Source: Furfurilactobacillus siliginis (GTDB lineage: Bacteria; Bacillota; Bacilli; Lactobacillales; Lactobacillaceae). From it: a stretch of 64,000 nucleotides of DNA. Position 1 is the first letter of the stretch, and the number at the start of each line of letters is the position of its first letter. The stretch spans positions 76,829 to 140,828 of the forward strand of contig NZ_JQCB01000005.1 of assembly GCF_001437435.1 (NCBI RefSeq), given 5' to 3'. Position numbers and translations under genes: made by a program. The notes beneath the pieces are model-generated. The model searched no databases. It was not told the DNA's origin and worked only from the letters and a program-made list of their open reading frames with translations. Positions 25,922 to 36,153 of this stretch are shown piece after piece.

Positions 25922-26647
25922 ATGTTATATATCGTTGGCTTAGGACCTGGAGACAAATCAGTAATGACGCAGGATGCACTGGATGCAATCGAAAAATGTC
26001 CAATTATTGTTGGATATGCCACTTATATGCGGTTGGTAAAGGACATGTTAGACGGCAAAGAAATGGTTTCAACTGGTATGCGTGGTGAAATGGAACGCTG
26101 TGAAAAAGCGATTGAATTAGCTGCACAAGGTAAAGATGTTGCGTTAATTTCGAGTGGGGATGCCGGTATCTATGGAATGGCCGGACTAGTTTTTGAGATT
26201 TTAGCAAACAAGGATCAACATTTAGATGTCAAAGTGATTCCTGGTGTTACAGCCAGTATTGCAGCATCTGCAGCACTTGGTTCACCATTAATGAATGACT
26301 TTTGTCACATTAGCTTGAGTGACTTAATGACTCCTTGGGATGTAATTACGGAACGTGTTGATGCCGCAGCTAAAGCAGACTTTGTTATTTGCCTGTACAA
26401 CCCACGTAGTAAGGGACGTCCAAACAATTTACGTGAGGCACTAGATATTATGTTGAAGTATAAGTCACCAGACACGATTGTTGGTTACGGTAAAGATGTT
26501 GCTCGGCTGAAGGAAATTGAAAAGATCACAACTATTCGTGACCTAGATGAAGAAGATATCAATATGACGACAATCGTAATCGTTGGGAATAAGAATACAT
26601 TTGTTCACGATGGCAGAATGGTAACACCACGTGGGTACAGTCTATGA
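25922..26647 (+). CDS. cbiH: Cobalt-precorrin-3B C17-methyltransferase
   Basis: CbiH methylates C17 and drives ring contraction. The 241-residue tetrapyrrole methylase shows YIVGLGPGDKSVMTQDAL, SSGDAGIYGMAGLVFE near residue 79, VIPGVTASIAASAALGSPLMNDF near residue 106 and FVICLYNPRSKGRP, the CbiH/CobJ hallmark. Ribosome site TAGGAG 9 bases upstream. ATGA overlap with cbiJ. Confidence 0.96.
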   Translation: MLYIVGLGPGDKSVMTQDALDAIEKCPIIVGYATYMRLVKDMLDGKEMVSTGMRGEMERCEKAIELAAQGKDVALISSGDAGIYGMAGLVFEILANKDQHLDVKVIPGVTASIAASAALGSPLMNDFCHISLSDLMTPWDVITERVDAAAKADFVICLYNPRSKGRPNNLREALDIMLKYKSPDTIVGYGKDVARLKEIEKITTIRDLDEEDINMTTIVIVGNKNTFVHDGRMVTPRGYSL

Positions 26648-27396
26648 TTTTGTTGATTGGTGGGACTTCTGAAAGTTTAAGTGTCGCTGATCTGCTAACT
26701 AGTCGACGGTTACCATTTTGGTTATCCGTGACGACTGACTACGGTCAAGATTTAGCGGAGGAGCATGCCGAAAAGGTAATTGAAACACTTTTCGATGATG
26801 TCACGCTCACTGATTTTATTCAACGCGAGCAGATTAATATAATTATTGACGCCTCTCACCCATTTGCAAAGGTTATTTCGACCTTGGCGTTAGATGTTGC
26901 AAAGGCACAGAAGATTCAATATGTACGATTTGAACGCCAATCATCGCTATTAACAGATAAATGTGTAATTCGTTACGAAACGCAAGAAGAGGTAATTGAT
27001 TACTTGCGTGCACATGAAGGAAACATCTACTTATCAACCGGTAGTAAAACAGCTGGTGATTATGCAGATGCGTTAGGGACTCAGCGATTACAGGTTAGAA
27101 TCCTGCCAACAGTTGCGGCTTTAGAAAAAGTTACCAATGCTGGTTTTGAAGCACATCAAATTGACGCAATTCGAGGCCCCTTTTCCTTAGCATTAAATGT
27201 TGAATTGTTACGCCGTCAAAACGCACGTTATTTAATTACTAAGGATAGCGGTGATCGCGGTGGTGTCGAAGAAAAAATAAAGGCCGCAAAGCAGCTGGAT
27301 ATGACTTGCTTAGTAATTAATCGTCCACGTGTGGATTATGCACATGAAGTTAGTTCATTAAGTGAGTTAGAGCGGTTTATCACGGAGGTAAAGTGA
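26644..27396 (+). CDS. cbiJ: Cobalt-precorrin-6A reductase
   Basis: CbiJ reduces the macrocycle with NADH/NADPH. The 250-residue protein begins MILLIGGTSESLSVADLLTSR and has IIDASHPFAKVISTLAL near residue 70 and a C-terminal YLITKDSGDRGGVEEKIKAA near residue 198, characteristic of CbiJ/CobK. Coupled to cbiH and to the following fusion gene by stop/start overlaps. Confidence 0.95.
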   Translation: MILLIGGTSESLSVADLLTSRRLPFWLSVTTDYGQDLAEEHAEKVIETLFDDVTLTDFIQREQINIIIDASHPFAKVISTLALDVAKAQKIQYVRFERQSSLLTDKCVIRYETQEEVIDYLRAHEGNIYLSTGSKTAGDYADALGTQRLQVRILPTVAALEKVTNAGFEAHQIDAIRGPFSLALNVELLRRQNARYLITKDSGDRGGVEEKIKAAKQLDMTCLVINRPRVDYAHEVSSLSELERFITEVK

Positions 27397-28799
27397 TGGG
27401 AACGGGATTAGTAACATTACTCGGTGCCGGACCAGGAAATATTGAACTACTTACACTATTAGGTCAACGACGACTAAAAGAGGCTGATGTTGTTGTTTAT
27501 GACCATTTAATTAACCCTGATTTGCTATCTTACGCTAATGTAAACGCACATTTTATCAACGTAGGTAAGCTACCTTATCAAACGCATATTAGCCAAGATG
27601 AAATCAATGCGTTATTAGTAAAGGCGGCTATTGCAGGGAAACGTGTTGTCCGATTAAAGGCAGGAGATCCCTTTGTTTTTGGCCGAGGTGGGGAAGAAGC
27701 ACAAGTATTGCGTACTCAAGGTATCCCGTTCGAAATAGTTCCTGGACTAACGAGTGCAATTGCTGGTTTAGAGGCTGTTGGAATTCCTGTAACACATCGT
27801 GATTACGCATCAAGCTTTCACATAATTACGGCGCATAACAAAAAAGATAAGCTACTAAACTGGAAAAACATTTCCAGCATGGAAGGCACACTCGTATTTT
27901 TAATGGGTGTCGCTGAATTACCAACAATTGTTGAGCAGTTGATTCATTTTGGAAAGTCTGCCGAAACACCTGTTGCCATTGTGCAATGGGCGACCCAATG
28001 GCGGCAGAAGATGGGTGTTGGCACGCTGGCCAACATTCAAGAAGTTGTAGAACAAAAGAAATTAGGCGCGCCTGCATTAATTGCCGTGGGGGGCGTAGTC
28101 GATTTGACACGAGAGCTAAATGTTTCTCGTACTTTGGATAGTCGACATATTTTATTGCCTAACTCACGACATAGAGAAATGCAATATGCTCTGAGCGACG
28201 AAGGCGCAAGCGTGGATTTCTTTAATGTTGGTACGGTGGAGGAATTGCCGGTTTCTTTACCCGACTTTAAACAAAAAAGTCGGTTGGTGGTAACTAATGT
28301 GAAATCCTTCACATACTTGACTGATCAACTGCTTAAAAATGGCATGGATCTGCGGGTATTTACTGGCTGGGAAATTGTTGCGACAAATAAACTAGTTGGC
28401 AGTTATCTAAAAACGCATGGCTTGCTTCCCAAGGAAATTATCTCAACCGAGCAGATCCAGGCAGGAGATTATATTGTTGGAGAAAAAGATGCCTTAAGCG
28501 AGTCCGCTGATCGACAGGATGTACACGTACTGGTCAGTTGTCAGTATCGTTTTCCTGACACGTTGCAAAGTACATTGGCAGACTTTTCAGATGTCGTTTT
28601 AACCAGTACTAGAGCTGCTAAGGCTTTATTGAATGGTGCGAATGAAGAACAACTAAACACATTAAAACAGATGCATGTTGTGGCAATGGGGAGAAGCGTG
28701 GCTGAGTTACTTAAAGCAGCCGGGTTTAGAAATGTTGATGTCAGAAACAAAATTTTAGATGTAATAAGTACTTTGAAAGGAGGTGATATTAATGAGTAA
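27396..28799 (+). CDS. cobA-hemD: Uroporphyrinogen-III C-methyltransferase / uroporphyrinogen-III synthase fusion
   Basis: This is a 467-residue two-domain protein. Residues 1 to about 240 are SUMT (CobA), which makes precorrin-2 by two SAM-dependent methylations: VTLLGAGPGNIELLTLLGQR, RLKAGDPFVFGRGGEEAQVL near residue 86, and the GLTSAIAGLEAVGIPVTHR and VFLMGVAEL segments. Residues from about 245 on have a divergent HemD-like fold (RHILLPNSRHREMQYALSDEGA ... VVLTSTRAAKALLNG). A separate hemD is encoded at 42054, so this C-terminal domain may be weak, redundant or regulatory. The start is ATG 27396 after GGAGG, not the GTG one codon earlier. Confidence 0.9.
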   Translation: MGTGLVTLLGAGPGNIELLTLLGQRRLKEADVVVYDHLINPDLLSYANVNAHFINVGKLPYQTHISQDEINALLVKAAIAGKRVVRLKAGDPFVFGRGGEEAQVLRTQGIPFEIVPGLTSAIAGLEAVGIPVTHRDYASSFHIITAHNKKDKLLNWKNISSMEGTLVFLMGVAELPTIVEQLIHFGKSAETPVAIVQWATQWRQKMGVGTLANIQEVVEQKKLGAPALIAVGGVVDLTRELNVSRTLDSRHILLPNSRHREMQYALSDEGASVDFFNVGTVEELPVSLPDFKQKSRLVVTNVKSFTYLTDQLLKNGMDLRVFTGWEIVATNKLVGSYLKTHGLLPKEIISTEQIQAGDYIVGEKDALSESADRQDVHVLVSCQYRFPDTLQSTLADFSDVVLTSTRAAKALLNGANEEQLNTLKQMHVVAMGRSVAELLKAAGFRNVDVRNKILDVISTLKGGDINE

Positions 28800-29574
28800 A
28801 ACGGCGCTTTTGTTAGTAAGCTTTGGAACTACCTATAAGGAAAGTCGCGATTTAATCAATGCTGCATTCACTAAGTCATATCAAGACGCTTTTCCTGATG
28901 TAGCAGTATTTATTGCATATACCTCTAAGATTGTTAGAAAGCGAATCTTAGCAAAAGAAGGTATTCAATATGATGATGTTAACGAAGCAATTGAGCGAAT
29001 AATCGCTGCTGGATTTGATAAATTAGTTGTTCAGTCTTTGCACATTATCCCGGGTAAAGAGTTTCAGTTAATGATAAAAGAGTTATCAACACTGACGGGG
29101 AAATTTGATTCAGTAACGATTGGTCGCCCATTGCTTGATGAATTTGATGATTTTCGTGGTGTTGTAAAACAGCTAACCAAAATGGGTCAAGATCATAGTA
29201 AGCAAGCTTTGGTCTTTATGGGACATGGTACGTCAGATCATTCCTTTACCACATATGCCTGTTTAGATCATATGTTACAAGATACAAATGTGTATATGGG
29301 TGCAGTTGAAAGCTACCCTGATCTGGAGATTGTAATTGAGGAACTAAACCGGCAAGACGTAAAAGATGTAGTACTGAAGCCCTTCATGATTGTTTCTGGT
29401 AATCATGTACATAACGACATGGCGTCACAACAGAAGGATTCATGGTATTCACGGTTACAGGCAGCAGTATTTAATGTTGAGACTGATTTAGGTAGCCTGG
29501 GAATGGTTCCTAGTATTCGACAAGCATTTATTGAACACACACGGCAAGCCTTGGATAAGGAAGTGACATTATGA
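28792..29574 (+). CDS. cbiK: Sirohydrochlorin cobaltochelatase
   Basis: CbiK inserts Co2+ into sirohydrochlorin, committing the pathway to the early-cobalt route. The 260-residue protein begins MSKTALLLVSFGTTYKESRD and has VVQSLHIIPGKEFQLM with a metal-binding His near residue 84, VFMGHGTSDHSFTTYACLDHML near residue 143 and KPFMIVSGNHVHNDMA near residue 201. The start has the full AAAGGAGGTGAT ribosome site, inside the end of the fusion gene. Confidence 0.95.
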   Translation: MSKTALLLVSFGTTYKESRDLINAAFTKSYQDAFPDVAVFIAYTSKIVRKRILAKEGIQYDDVNEAIERIIAAGFDKLVVQSLHIIPGKEFQLMIKELSTLTGKFDSVTIGRPLLDEFDDFRGVVKQLTKMGQDHSKQALVFMGHGTSDHSFTTYACLDHMLQDTNVYMGAVESYPDLEIVIEELNRQDVKDVVLKPFMIVSGNHVHNDMASQQKDSWYSRLQAAVFNVETDLGSLGMVPSIRQAFIEHTRQALDKEVTL

Positions 29575-30284
29575 GTAATGGAACGTTTTGGGGAATCGGT
29601 ATTGGACCTGGAGACAGCGATTTATTGACAATTAAGGTCGTTAAGGCGTTGAAGCACTTGGATGTCTTGTACACACCGACTGCTCATAATGGAAAACCTA
29701 GTGTGGCTGAAACCATTGCAAAGCCTTACTTACCAATGGGCATGACTGTCAAAAAGCGTCGTTTTCCGATGATTAAAAATGGTGAAGAACGACAAACTGC
29801 TTTGCAAGCAGTCGCTGACGAAATGGCCGAAGATGTTGCTAAAGGCAAAAATGTGGGGATGCTCACACTTGGGGATCCTGCTATTTATAGTACTGTCAGC
29901 TATATAGTGCAGTTATTACCTACCAGTGTACCGGTAAAATTATTAGCAGGAATTGCATCTTATTCGCAGTTAGCAGCCAGCATTGGACAGCCACTAATGA
30001 TTGATGAAGAATCTTTGGGGATTTTATCAGCAACTGAGGATTTTGATTCTTTGAAAAAGATGATTATGGATTACGACAATCTGGTTATCATGAAAGTATC
30101 GGCTTGTTTTAGTGATTTATATGATTTCTTGAAAGATGAGCACTTATTAGATAGCGCGGTTTTAGTTGAGAATATTTCGATGGAAAACCAGCAGGTATTA
30201 CCGCTTACAGGTATGGAAAATACAGATAAAGTACCATACTTCGCAACAATGTTAATTAAGAAAGGGAAGCAAAATAATGCTTAA
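29571..30284 (+). CDS. cbiL: Cobalt-factor II / precorrin-2 C20-methyltransferase
   Basis: CbiL methylates C20. The 237-residue protein starts [19 protein letters not shown] and has [38 protein letters not shown] near residue 97 and [20 protein letters not shown], typical of CbiL/CobI. ATGA overlap with cbiK and 8-base overlap with cbiM. Confidence 0.95.
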   Translation: MSNGTFWGIGIGPGDSDLLTIKVVKALKHLDVLYTPTAHNGKPSVAETIAKPYLPMGMTVKKRRFPMIKNGEERQTALQAVADEMAEDVAKGKNVGMLTLGDPAIYSTVSYIVQLLPTSVPVKLLAGIASYSQLAASIGQPLMIDEESLGILSATEDFDSLKKMIMDYDNLVIMKVSACFSDLYDFLKDEHLLDSAVLVENISMENQQVLPLTGMENTDKVPYFATMLIKKGKQNNA

Positions 30285-31029
30285 ATCAAACAATAAAAGT
30301 TGGCTAAGATTTTCTCTCTTAGCGATTGCGTTTGCTCTATACTTCACAATCGGAACACCTCAAGATGCACACGCGATGCACATTATGGAAGGTATGTTGC
30401 CACCAATGTGGTGTGTTTTCTGGTTTGCTGTTAGTGCACCATTCTTCATTTATGGTTTATACAGAATGCGGAAAATTGTTAATTCAAAAGAACAAAACGC
30501 CAAGGTTATGTTGGCACTCTGTGGCGCGTTCGTCTTTGTACTTTCTTCATTAAAGATGCCTTCTGTTACCGGATCTAGCTCACATCCAACTGGTGTTGGT
30601 TTAGGAACAGTAATGTTTGGACCTGGTGTTTTGGCCGTGTTAGGTGTCATTGTACTTTTGTTCCAGGCTTTATTGCTGGCACATGGTGGTTTGACGACAT
30701 TGGGAGCAAACGAATTTTCTATGACTATCGTCGGACCTATCGTTGGTTTTCTGGTTTGGAAATTATGTCGAGCTTTGAAGGTTAATAAGTCAGTTTCACT
30801 ATTCCTTTGTGCAATGTTTGCAGACTGGTCCACATATGTAACGACTTCGTTTCAGTTAGGGGTTGTTTATCCAGATCCACATGGTGGTGTGTTTGGTGCC
30901 GTTGTTAAATTCTTGAGTATTTATGCGGTTACTCAAATTCCATTGGCTATTGCTGAAGGACTACTAACAGTTATTGTTTACAACTTGATTTTGAATAACG
31001 ACCTATGGAAGGAAAGTGCATTGTCATGA
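30277..31029 (+). CDS. cbiM: Cobalt ECF transporter S component CbiM
   Basis: CbiM is the cobalt-binding membrane subunit. The 250-residue protein has a signal-peptide-like N-terminus (positive SNNKSWLR, hydrophobic stretch, then DAHA) directly before [13 protein letters not shown]. Cleavage after AHA would expose the Met-His N-terminus that coordinates Co2+ in this family. [21 protein letters not shown] near residue 91 contains the further metal-binding His. Multiple membrane segments follow. First of the four cobalt transporter genes. Confidence 0.95.
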   Translation: MLKSNNKSWLRFSLLAIAFALYFTIGTPQDAHAMHIMEGMLPPMWCVFWFAVSAPFFIYGLYRMRKIVNSKEQNAKVMLALCGAFVFVLSSLKMPSVTGSSSHPTGVGLGTVMFGPGVLAVLGVIVLLFQALLLAHGGLTTLGANEFSMTIVGPIVGFLVWKLCRALKVNKSVSLFLCAMFADWSTYVTTSFQLGVVYPDPHGGVFGAVVKFLSIYAVTQIPLAIAEGLLTVIVYNLILNNDLWKESALS

Positions 31030-31361
31030 AGGAAAAATCACGAACAAGACAAAATGTTATTTTGTTAATTCTAGTTTTAGCCTTGGTTATTGCACCATTT
31101 ATCGTTGCAAAAAATGGTGCATTTGGTGGAAGTGACGATCAAGGTACGGCACAAATTAAAAAGTTTGACCCAGGATACAAACCATGGGCACATCCATTGT
31201 GGACGCCGCCATCAGGTGAAATTGAAAGTTTGCTGTTTACGGTTCAAGGGAGTATTGGAACGGGGATTATGGCGTACATCATTGGTAATGCACATGGTAA
31301 GCGAACTGCAAAAAAACAGCTGAACGATAGTGACGCCACAAGTAGCACAAATAATAAGTGA
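31026..31361 (+). CDS. cbiN: Cobalt transport accessory protein CbiN
   Basis: CbiN, 111 residues from ATG 31026, has two membrane segments ([18 protein letters not shown] and the [19 protein letters not shown] region) flanking an extracytoplasmic loop with [22 protein letters not shown], the CbiN signature. It assists metal loading of CbiM. The start follows a GGAAAG inside the cbiM end; the longer in-frame reading from 31005 has no better ribosome site. Confidence 0.93.
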   Translation: MKEKSRTRQNVILLILVLALVIAPFIVAKNGAFGGSDDQGTAQIKKFDPGYKPWAHPLWTPPSGEIESLLFTVQGSIGTGIMAYIIGNAHGKRTAKKQLNDSDATSSTNNK

Positions 31362-31376
31362 TAAAGAGGCACTCTC

Positions 31377-32069
31377 ATGTTGAGCATCGATAAATATGCG
31401 TACAACAATTTATTAGCAAAATGGCGTCCAGAGGTAAAGGGGCTGTTGTGGCTGTTTGGAATGATAATTGCTTTTCAACCAATTATGGTGATAAAGCTGA
31501 TAGCAATTCCTACGGTTGCAATTGCTACGATGTGGGCAGTAAAGGTTAACTTCCATCAGTATCTGAAGTGGTTTTATGCAGTAATCCCTTTTATTGCACT
31601 TAGCATTATCGGAATTGCGGTGACCTTAGCACCACGTGCTGATCAAGTCTATGGTGGAATCTATATGTTTGGCAACTATTTGGGAGTGGCAAAATCAATG
31701 CTACCTTTAGCGGAACAATTAACGTTGAGAATCACGACAGCGATTGTTTGTACCTATTGGTTTGCATTGACAACACCGTTTCAACAAATCATCTTATTGT
31801 TCAAACACATGCACTTTCCTTCTTTGTTAATCGAAGAAACATTGCTCATGTATCGTTTTATCTTTATTTTTGTTGATTCATTTGAGCAAATTTACCGAGC
31901 ACAACAATTGCGGTTTGGTTATGCCAACCTGCGGCTATCAATGCATTCGGCCGGAATTTTAGTGAAGATGCTATTTGAGCAAGTGATTATTAACTATCAA
32001 AAGATGGTGTATTCACTTGATGCAAAATTATTTACTGGAGAATTTACCGTTCAGGAGGACAAGATATGA
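31377..32069 (+). CDS. cbiQ: Cobalt ECF transporter T component CbiQ
   Basis: The 230-residue membrane protein is the scaffold (EcfT) subunit that couples ATPase action to CbiM. It has four to five hydrophobic helices. Near the C-terminus lie coupling-helix-like segments with an Ala-Arg-Gly-type variant (FEQIYRAQQLRFGYANLR). Ribosome site AGAGGC. Four-base overlap with cbiO. Confidence 0.92.
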   Translation: MLSIDKYAYNNLLAKWRPEVKGLLWLFGMIIAFQPIMVIKLIAIPTVAIATMWAVKVNFHQYLKWFYAVIPFIALSIIGIAVTLAPRADQVYGGIYMFGNYLGVAKSMLPLAEQLTLRITTAIVCTYWFALTTPFQQIILLFKHMHFPSLLIEETLLMYRFIFIFVDSFEQIYRAQQLRFGYANLRLSMHSAGILVKMLFEQVIINYQKMVYSLDAKLFTGEFTVQEDKI

Positions 32070-32890
32070 TTGAGCTAGAACACGTTAACTTTGCCTACGA
32101 GGACCAACCAATTTTAAAAGATATCTCTATTAAGCTTGGTGAGGAAGGGCAAAACGTTATTGGGCTGATTGGTCAGAATGGTTCTGGAAAATCGACGATG
32201 TTTTTGAATCTTGTGGGAATTCTCCAACCGACGAGTGGTGCAATTCGCATTGATGGCAACACATATCAGTACGACAAAAAGAGTTTAAATGAGTTACGTC
32301 AAAAAGTCGGAATTGTATTTCAGGATTCCGAACAACAGTTGTTTTACTCAATCGTGAAGGATGACGTCGCCTTTGCGTTACATAATTTAGGTTTACCGGA
32401 GGATGAAATTGTTCGACGAGTTCGTGAAGTGCTTACGCAGCTGGATATTTTGCAATTGAAGGATCGACCGATTCAATACCTAAGTGGTGGTCAGAAAAAA
32501 CGTGTCGCTATTGCAGGAATATTGGCTTTACATTCCGAATGGCTACTGTTAGACGAACCAACCGCCGGATTAGACCCGGATGGTACTAGAAGAATGATTG
32601 ATTTGATTGAAGGACTATCAAAAAATGGTCAAAAAATATTAATTTCTAGCCATGATATGGACTTTATGTATGAAATTGGTGACTATTTTTATCTACTTCA
32701 AAAGGGTGAAATTGTCAGGCAGGGAACGAGTGAGACGGTTTTTGCGGATGACGAAATCCTTAAGCAATGTTGCTTAGATCAACCATGGCTAATGCAACTT
32801 CACCAAAAATTAGGTCTACCACTTTATAGTTCTAAGGCACAGTTGTTTACAGATGAGCAACTAATTACTAGGTTAGCTACCTTAAAATAA
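32066..32890 (+). CDS. cbiO: Cobalt ECF transporter ATPase CbiO
   Basis: The 274-residue ABC ATPase has Walker A GQNGSGKST near residue 38, a Q-loop FQDSEQQLF, the ABC signature LSGGQKKRVAIAG near residue 138, Walker B WLLLDEPTAGLDPDG and the switch His in ISSHDMDF. It powers CbiM/N/Q. The ribosome site AGGAGG lies 7 bases upstream. Confidence 0.95.
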   Translation: MIELEHVNFAYEDQPILKDISIKLGEEGQNVIGLIGQNGSGKSTMFLNLVGILQPTSGAIRIDGNTYQYDKKSLNELRQKVGIVFQDSEQQLFYSIVKDDVAFALHNLGLPEDEIVRRVREVLTQLDILQLKDRPIQYLSGGQKKRVAIAGILALHSEWLLLDEPTAGLDPDGTRRMIDLIEGLSKNGQKILISSHDMDFMYEIGDYFYLLQKGEIVRQGTSETVFADDEILKQCCLDQPWLMQLHQKLGLPLYSSKAQLFTDEQLITRLATLK

Positions 32891-32911
32891 ACCTATAGTG
32901 GAGGAACGCTA

Positions 32912-34408
32912 ATGACTGCAAAATCAATCATGTTTCAAGGAACAGCTTCTGATGCCGGTAAAAGCTGGGTAGCAGCTGGTCTGTGTCGTTTGTTGAAACA
33001 AAGGGGACTTTCAGTAGCGCCGTTTAAGTCTCAAAATATGGCCTTGAATTCATTCATTACTAAGGATGGATTTGAAATGGGTAGGGCTCAAGTGTTTCAA
33101 GCAGAGGCAGCAGGGAAAACGCCTGATGTACGCATGAATCCAATTTTACTTAAGCCTTCAACAGATAAAGATTCACAAGTGATTATTAATGGAACTGTTT
33201 ATGGGGATATGGATGCTGTTTCCTATCAGGATTTCAAGCCACGTCTCCGTGATGAAGTTTTAAAAATTTATCAATCGCTGGCCAGTGAAAATGATGTTGT
33301 TGTACTTGAAGGGGCAGGCAGTCCTGCTGAAATTAACTTAGCTCAAAATGATATCGTCAACATGGGAATGGCTAGAATGTCAAACTCACCAGTTATTTTA
33401 GTTGCAGATATTGATAAGGGCGGAGTTTTTGCTTCCATTTATGGAACAGTCAAATTGCTTCCTGAAGAGGATCAGAAACGTATTAAAGGAATTATTATTA
33501 ATAAGTTTCGAGGAGATAAAACACTTCTTCAAAGTGGAAATGACATGATCGAAGATTTAACTGGAATTCCAGTCATTGGTGTTTTACCAATGAGCGATGT
33601 TGATTTAGATGAAGAAGACAGTGTTGACTTGATTAATAAGCCAACTAGGCGGGATCCAACAAAGGAACTAGATATTGCGGTGTTGACGTTAGGCAAGATT
33701 TCGAACTTTACGGATTTCCACAGTCTGTCTTTACAACCTGATGTCTCTTTACGGTATGTAAAGAAGTTAGCAGATTTAGCTGTTCCGGATGTTTTAATTA
33801 TTCCAGGAAGTAAAAATACTAACGAGGATCTTCGAGAATTACGTAATGAGGGGTTCGTTGATGCAATTCATTTGTTGCATGACCAAGGAACTCAAATCAT
33901 TGGTATTTGTGGTGGGTATCAAATTCTTGGTAAAGAACTACTGGATCCAAATCAGATAGAGTCTGATATTAAAAGTCAGCCCGGGTTGGGACTACTTGAC
34001 GCGGTCACAACTTTTAACAAAACTAAGACGACAACACAGGCTATAGCTAAACGAGCAGATACATTGCTATATGGTTATGAAATCCATATGGGAATCACAA
34101 AGCTAGGCGACCAAGCGACACCGTTGACAACCATCATAAAGAACAATGGTGAGAGCGCCAATCATGAAGACGGAGCAATCACCGCAGACGGAACTGTATG
34201 GGGCACTTATCTCCATGGAATCTTTGATAATACCGTTTGGACTCGAGAAGTACTTGATGGAATTCGGCACAAAAAAGGCCTTACTTCATTAAATGCAACG
34301 AGCTTTTCACTGACGAATTATAAGGAAGATCAGTACGATAAGCTGGCAAAATTGATTGAGGATAATGTTGATTTAAAAGCGCTTGATCAAATTCTGTCAG
34401 AATCATAA
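32912..34408 (+). CDS. cbiP: Cobyric acid synthase
   Basis: CbiP amidates the four remaining carboxylates (b, d, e, g) of adenosylcobyrinate diamide. The 498-residue protein has the N-terminal KSIMFQGTASDAGKSWVAAGL P-loop and KSQNMALNSFIT. The C-terminal glutamine amidotransferase triad has Cys in IIGICGGYQILGKEL near residue 335 and His in GTYLHGIFDN near residue 433. Normal length. GGAGG ribosome site. Confidence 0.96.
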   Translation: MTAKSIMFQGTASDAGKSWVAAGLCRLLKQRGLSVAPFKSQNMALNSFITKDGFEMGRAQVFQAEAAGKTPDVRMNPILLKPSTDKDSQVIINGTVYGDMDAVSYQDFKPRLRDEVLKIYQSLASENDVVVLEGAGSPAEINLAQNDIVNMGMARMSNSPVILVADIDKGGVFASIYGTVKLLPEEDQKRIKGIIINKFRGDKTLLQSGNDMIEDLTGIPVIGVLPMSDVDLDEEDSVDLINKPTRRDPTKELDIAVLTLGKISNFTDFHSLSLQPDVSLRYVKKLADLAVPDVLIIPGSKNTNEDLRELRNEGFVDAIHLLHDQGTQIIGICGGYQILGKELLDPNQIESDIKSQPGLGLLDAVTTFNKTKTTTQAIAKRADTLLYGYEIHMGITKLGDQATPLTTIIKNNGESANHEDGAITADGTVWGTYLHGIFDNTVWTREVLDGIRHKKGLTSLNATSFSLTNYKEDQYDKLAKLIEDNVDLKALDQILSES

Positions 34409-34430
34409 AAATAGTAAGGAAGTTTTTTAG

Positions 34431-34874
34431 TTGAAGAACCCCTATCCAGTGGTACTAAATTTAGCCAATCGACCAGTTCTGGTAGTGGGCGGCGGCAGAA
34501 TTGCAGCGCGAAAGATACAAGCACTTTTAGAGGCGAATGCTAAGGTTACTGTGATTAGTCCATCTTTGTCCCGAAAAATTGATCCCAAAAAGGTTCATTG
34601 GATTTCTCGGGAATATCTATCTAATGATTTAACGGGATATTCACTTATTTTCGCAGCTACTGGTGATTTGTTAGTGAATAGACAAGTTACAGAGGATGCG
34701 CAAGATAATCAATGGGTGAACGACATTAGTAACAAGTATGATTCTAATTTCTTTAATGTAGCTGTTGTTAGACATGAAGACTATGTTATTGGAATTTCGA
34801 CAACGGGTAAGTCACCTTCGGCTGCAAAAAAGTTAAAAGAGCGGATTCAAGCGTGGTTAGTGAAAGGTAATTGA
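34431..34874 (+). CDS. Precorrin-2 dehydrogenase (CysG N-terminal type)
   Basis: This 147-residue NAD-dependent dehydrogenase converts precorrin-2 to sirohydrochlorin, the CbiK substrate. PVVLNLANRPVLVVGGGRIAARKIQALLEANAKVTVISP is the Rossmann segment and ISTTGKSPSAAKKLKERI the substrate-side helix. The start is TTG 34431 with AAGGAAG upstream; no nearby ATG fits the family N-terminus. It is shorter than full Met8/SirC because the C-terminal dimerisation part is abbreviated. Elsewhere the family is called sirA or sirC. Confidence 0.85.
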   Translation: MKNPYPVVLNLANRPVLVVGGGRIAARKIQALLEANAKVTVISPSLSRKIDPKKVHWISREYLSNDLTGYSLIFAATGDLLVNRQVTEDAQDNQWVNDISNKYDSNFFNVAVVRHEDYVIGISTTGKSPSAAKKLKERIQAWLVKGN

Positions 34875-34878
34875 TTTT

Positions 34879-36153
34879 ATGTATATCATGTATGCCAGTT
34901 TAAATTATCATGAGTTGCCTGTTCAGGAACGAGCAGTGTTTGCTTTAGACAAAGAGAGTACTGCACAAGCAGATCTTGCTTTAAAGCAGGAGAAGAGTGT
35001 TCTTGAGGATGTTATTTTATCAACGTGCAATCGTACTGAAATATACGCAGTTGTTGACCAACTGCATACCGGTAAATATTATCTGAAGCGTTTTTTGGCA
35101 AATCAATTTGGATATGACTTAGAAAAAATCGAAGAAATTGTAGAAATTGGCAGTGGTGAAGAGGCAACGACTCATTTGCTACGAGTGACAACTGGCTTGG
35201 ACTCAATGATTGTCGGAGAACCACAAATTCTTGGCCAAATGAAGAATGCTTTTGCAATTGCACAGGAACAGGGAACTTCTGGACTTATTTTTAATGAACT
35301 TTTTAAAGAGGCCCTTACCTTTGCAAAGCGCATGCATACGAAACACCGTGTCAGTGAGCTTTCACAGTCAAGCGCGCAGGCTGGACTTCACCAGATCAAA
35401 GTTCATCTAGGTACGATGAAAGGTCATTCTTTACTGGTACTTGGTGTGGGAAGCATTGGACAACAGGTAATAAAGAATGCTAGTACGATGGGATTCGACC
35501 GTATCATTATTGCTAATCGAACCTTTTCTAGGGCGGCTGAACTGGCAAAAGAGCTTGGTGGAGTGGTTGAAGCGCGCCAGTGGGATGAGATGGACAATTT
35601 ATTAACTCAGGTTGATGCAGTGGTCACTGCGGTCAGCTCATCAGTTCCTATTATTAACGAGCTTAATAGCAATAAGTTACAGGTTTTGATTGACCTAGGT
35701 GTTCCGCAAAATGTTTCGTTAAAGTGCGTGAGATCATTGCAGGCATACTACAATATCGATGATCTATCCAACGTTGTTAGTCAGAATAATCAGATTAAGA
35801 AGCAAATGATTGTCCAGATGGAATCAGCTGTTCCGGAAGCTGTTCAGGACTTCGAAGAATGGCAGCGGGCACTACCAGTTGTACCAATTATCAGAGAATT
35901 ACGTGGGACTTCATTATCGATTGAAAGTAATGCTTATGAAAGTTTATTGAACAAATTGCCCCAACTGGATGAACATGAGCGTAAAGTAATTAGTAAGCAC
36001 ATGAAGAGTATTGTTAATCAAATGATTAAGGGACCGATTGTGCAAATTAAGGACGCTTCTGGTCAACCAGGGTCAGATGAACATTTAGCATTTTTCTGTC
36101 GGATATTTGGTTTTTCTGAAGATTCTTATCAGGGGGTAACACATGAAAAGTGA
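34879..36153 (+). CDS. hemA: Glutamyl-tRNA reductase
   Basis: HemA reduces glutamyl-tRNA to glutamate-1-semialdehyde, the entry step of the C5 tetrapyrrole route. The 424-residue protein contains the catalytic Cys in VILSTCNRTEIYAVV near residue 50, GLDSMIVGEPQILGQMK near residue 106 and the NADPH site LLVLGVGSIGQQVI. With hemC, hemB and hemL but no hemE or later heme genes nearby, it evidently feeds corrin rather than heme synthesis. Confidence 0.95.
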   Translation: MYIMYASLNYHELPVQERAVFALDKESTAQADLALKQEKSVLEDVILSTCNRTEIYAVVDQLHTGKYYLKRFLANQFGYDLEKIEEIVEIGSGEEATTHLLRVTTGLDSMIVGEPQILGQMKNAFAIAQEQGTSGLIFNELFKEALTFAKRMHTKHRVSELSQSSAQAGLHQIKVHLGTMKGHSLLVLGVGSIGQQVIKNASTMGFDRIIIANRTFSRAAELAKELGGVVEARQWDEMDNLLTQVDAVVTAVSSSVPIINELNSNKLQVLIDLGVPQNVSLKCVRSLQAYYNIDDLSNVVSQNNQIKKQMIVQMESAVPEAVQDFEEWQRALPVVPIIRELRGTSLSIESNAYESLLNKLPQLDEHERKVISKHMKSIVNQMIKGPIVQIKDASGQPGSDEHLAFFCRIFGFSEDSYQGVTHEK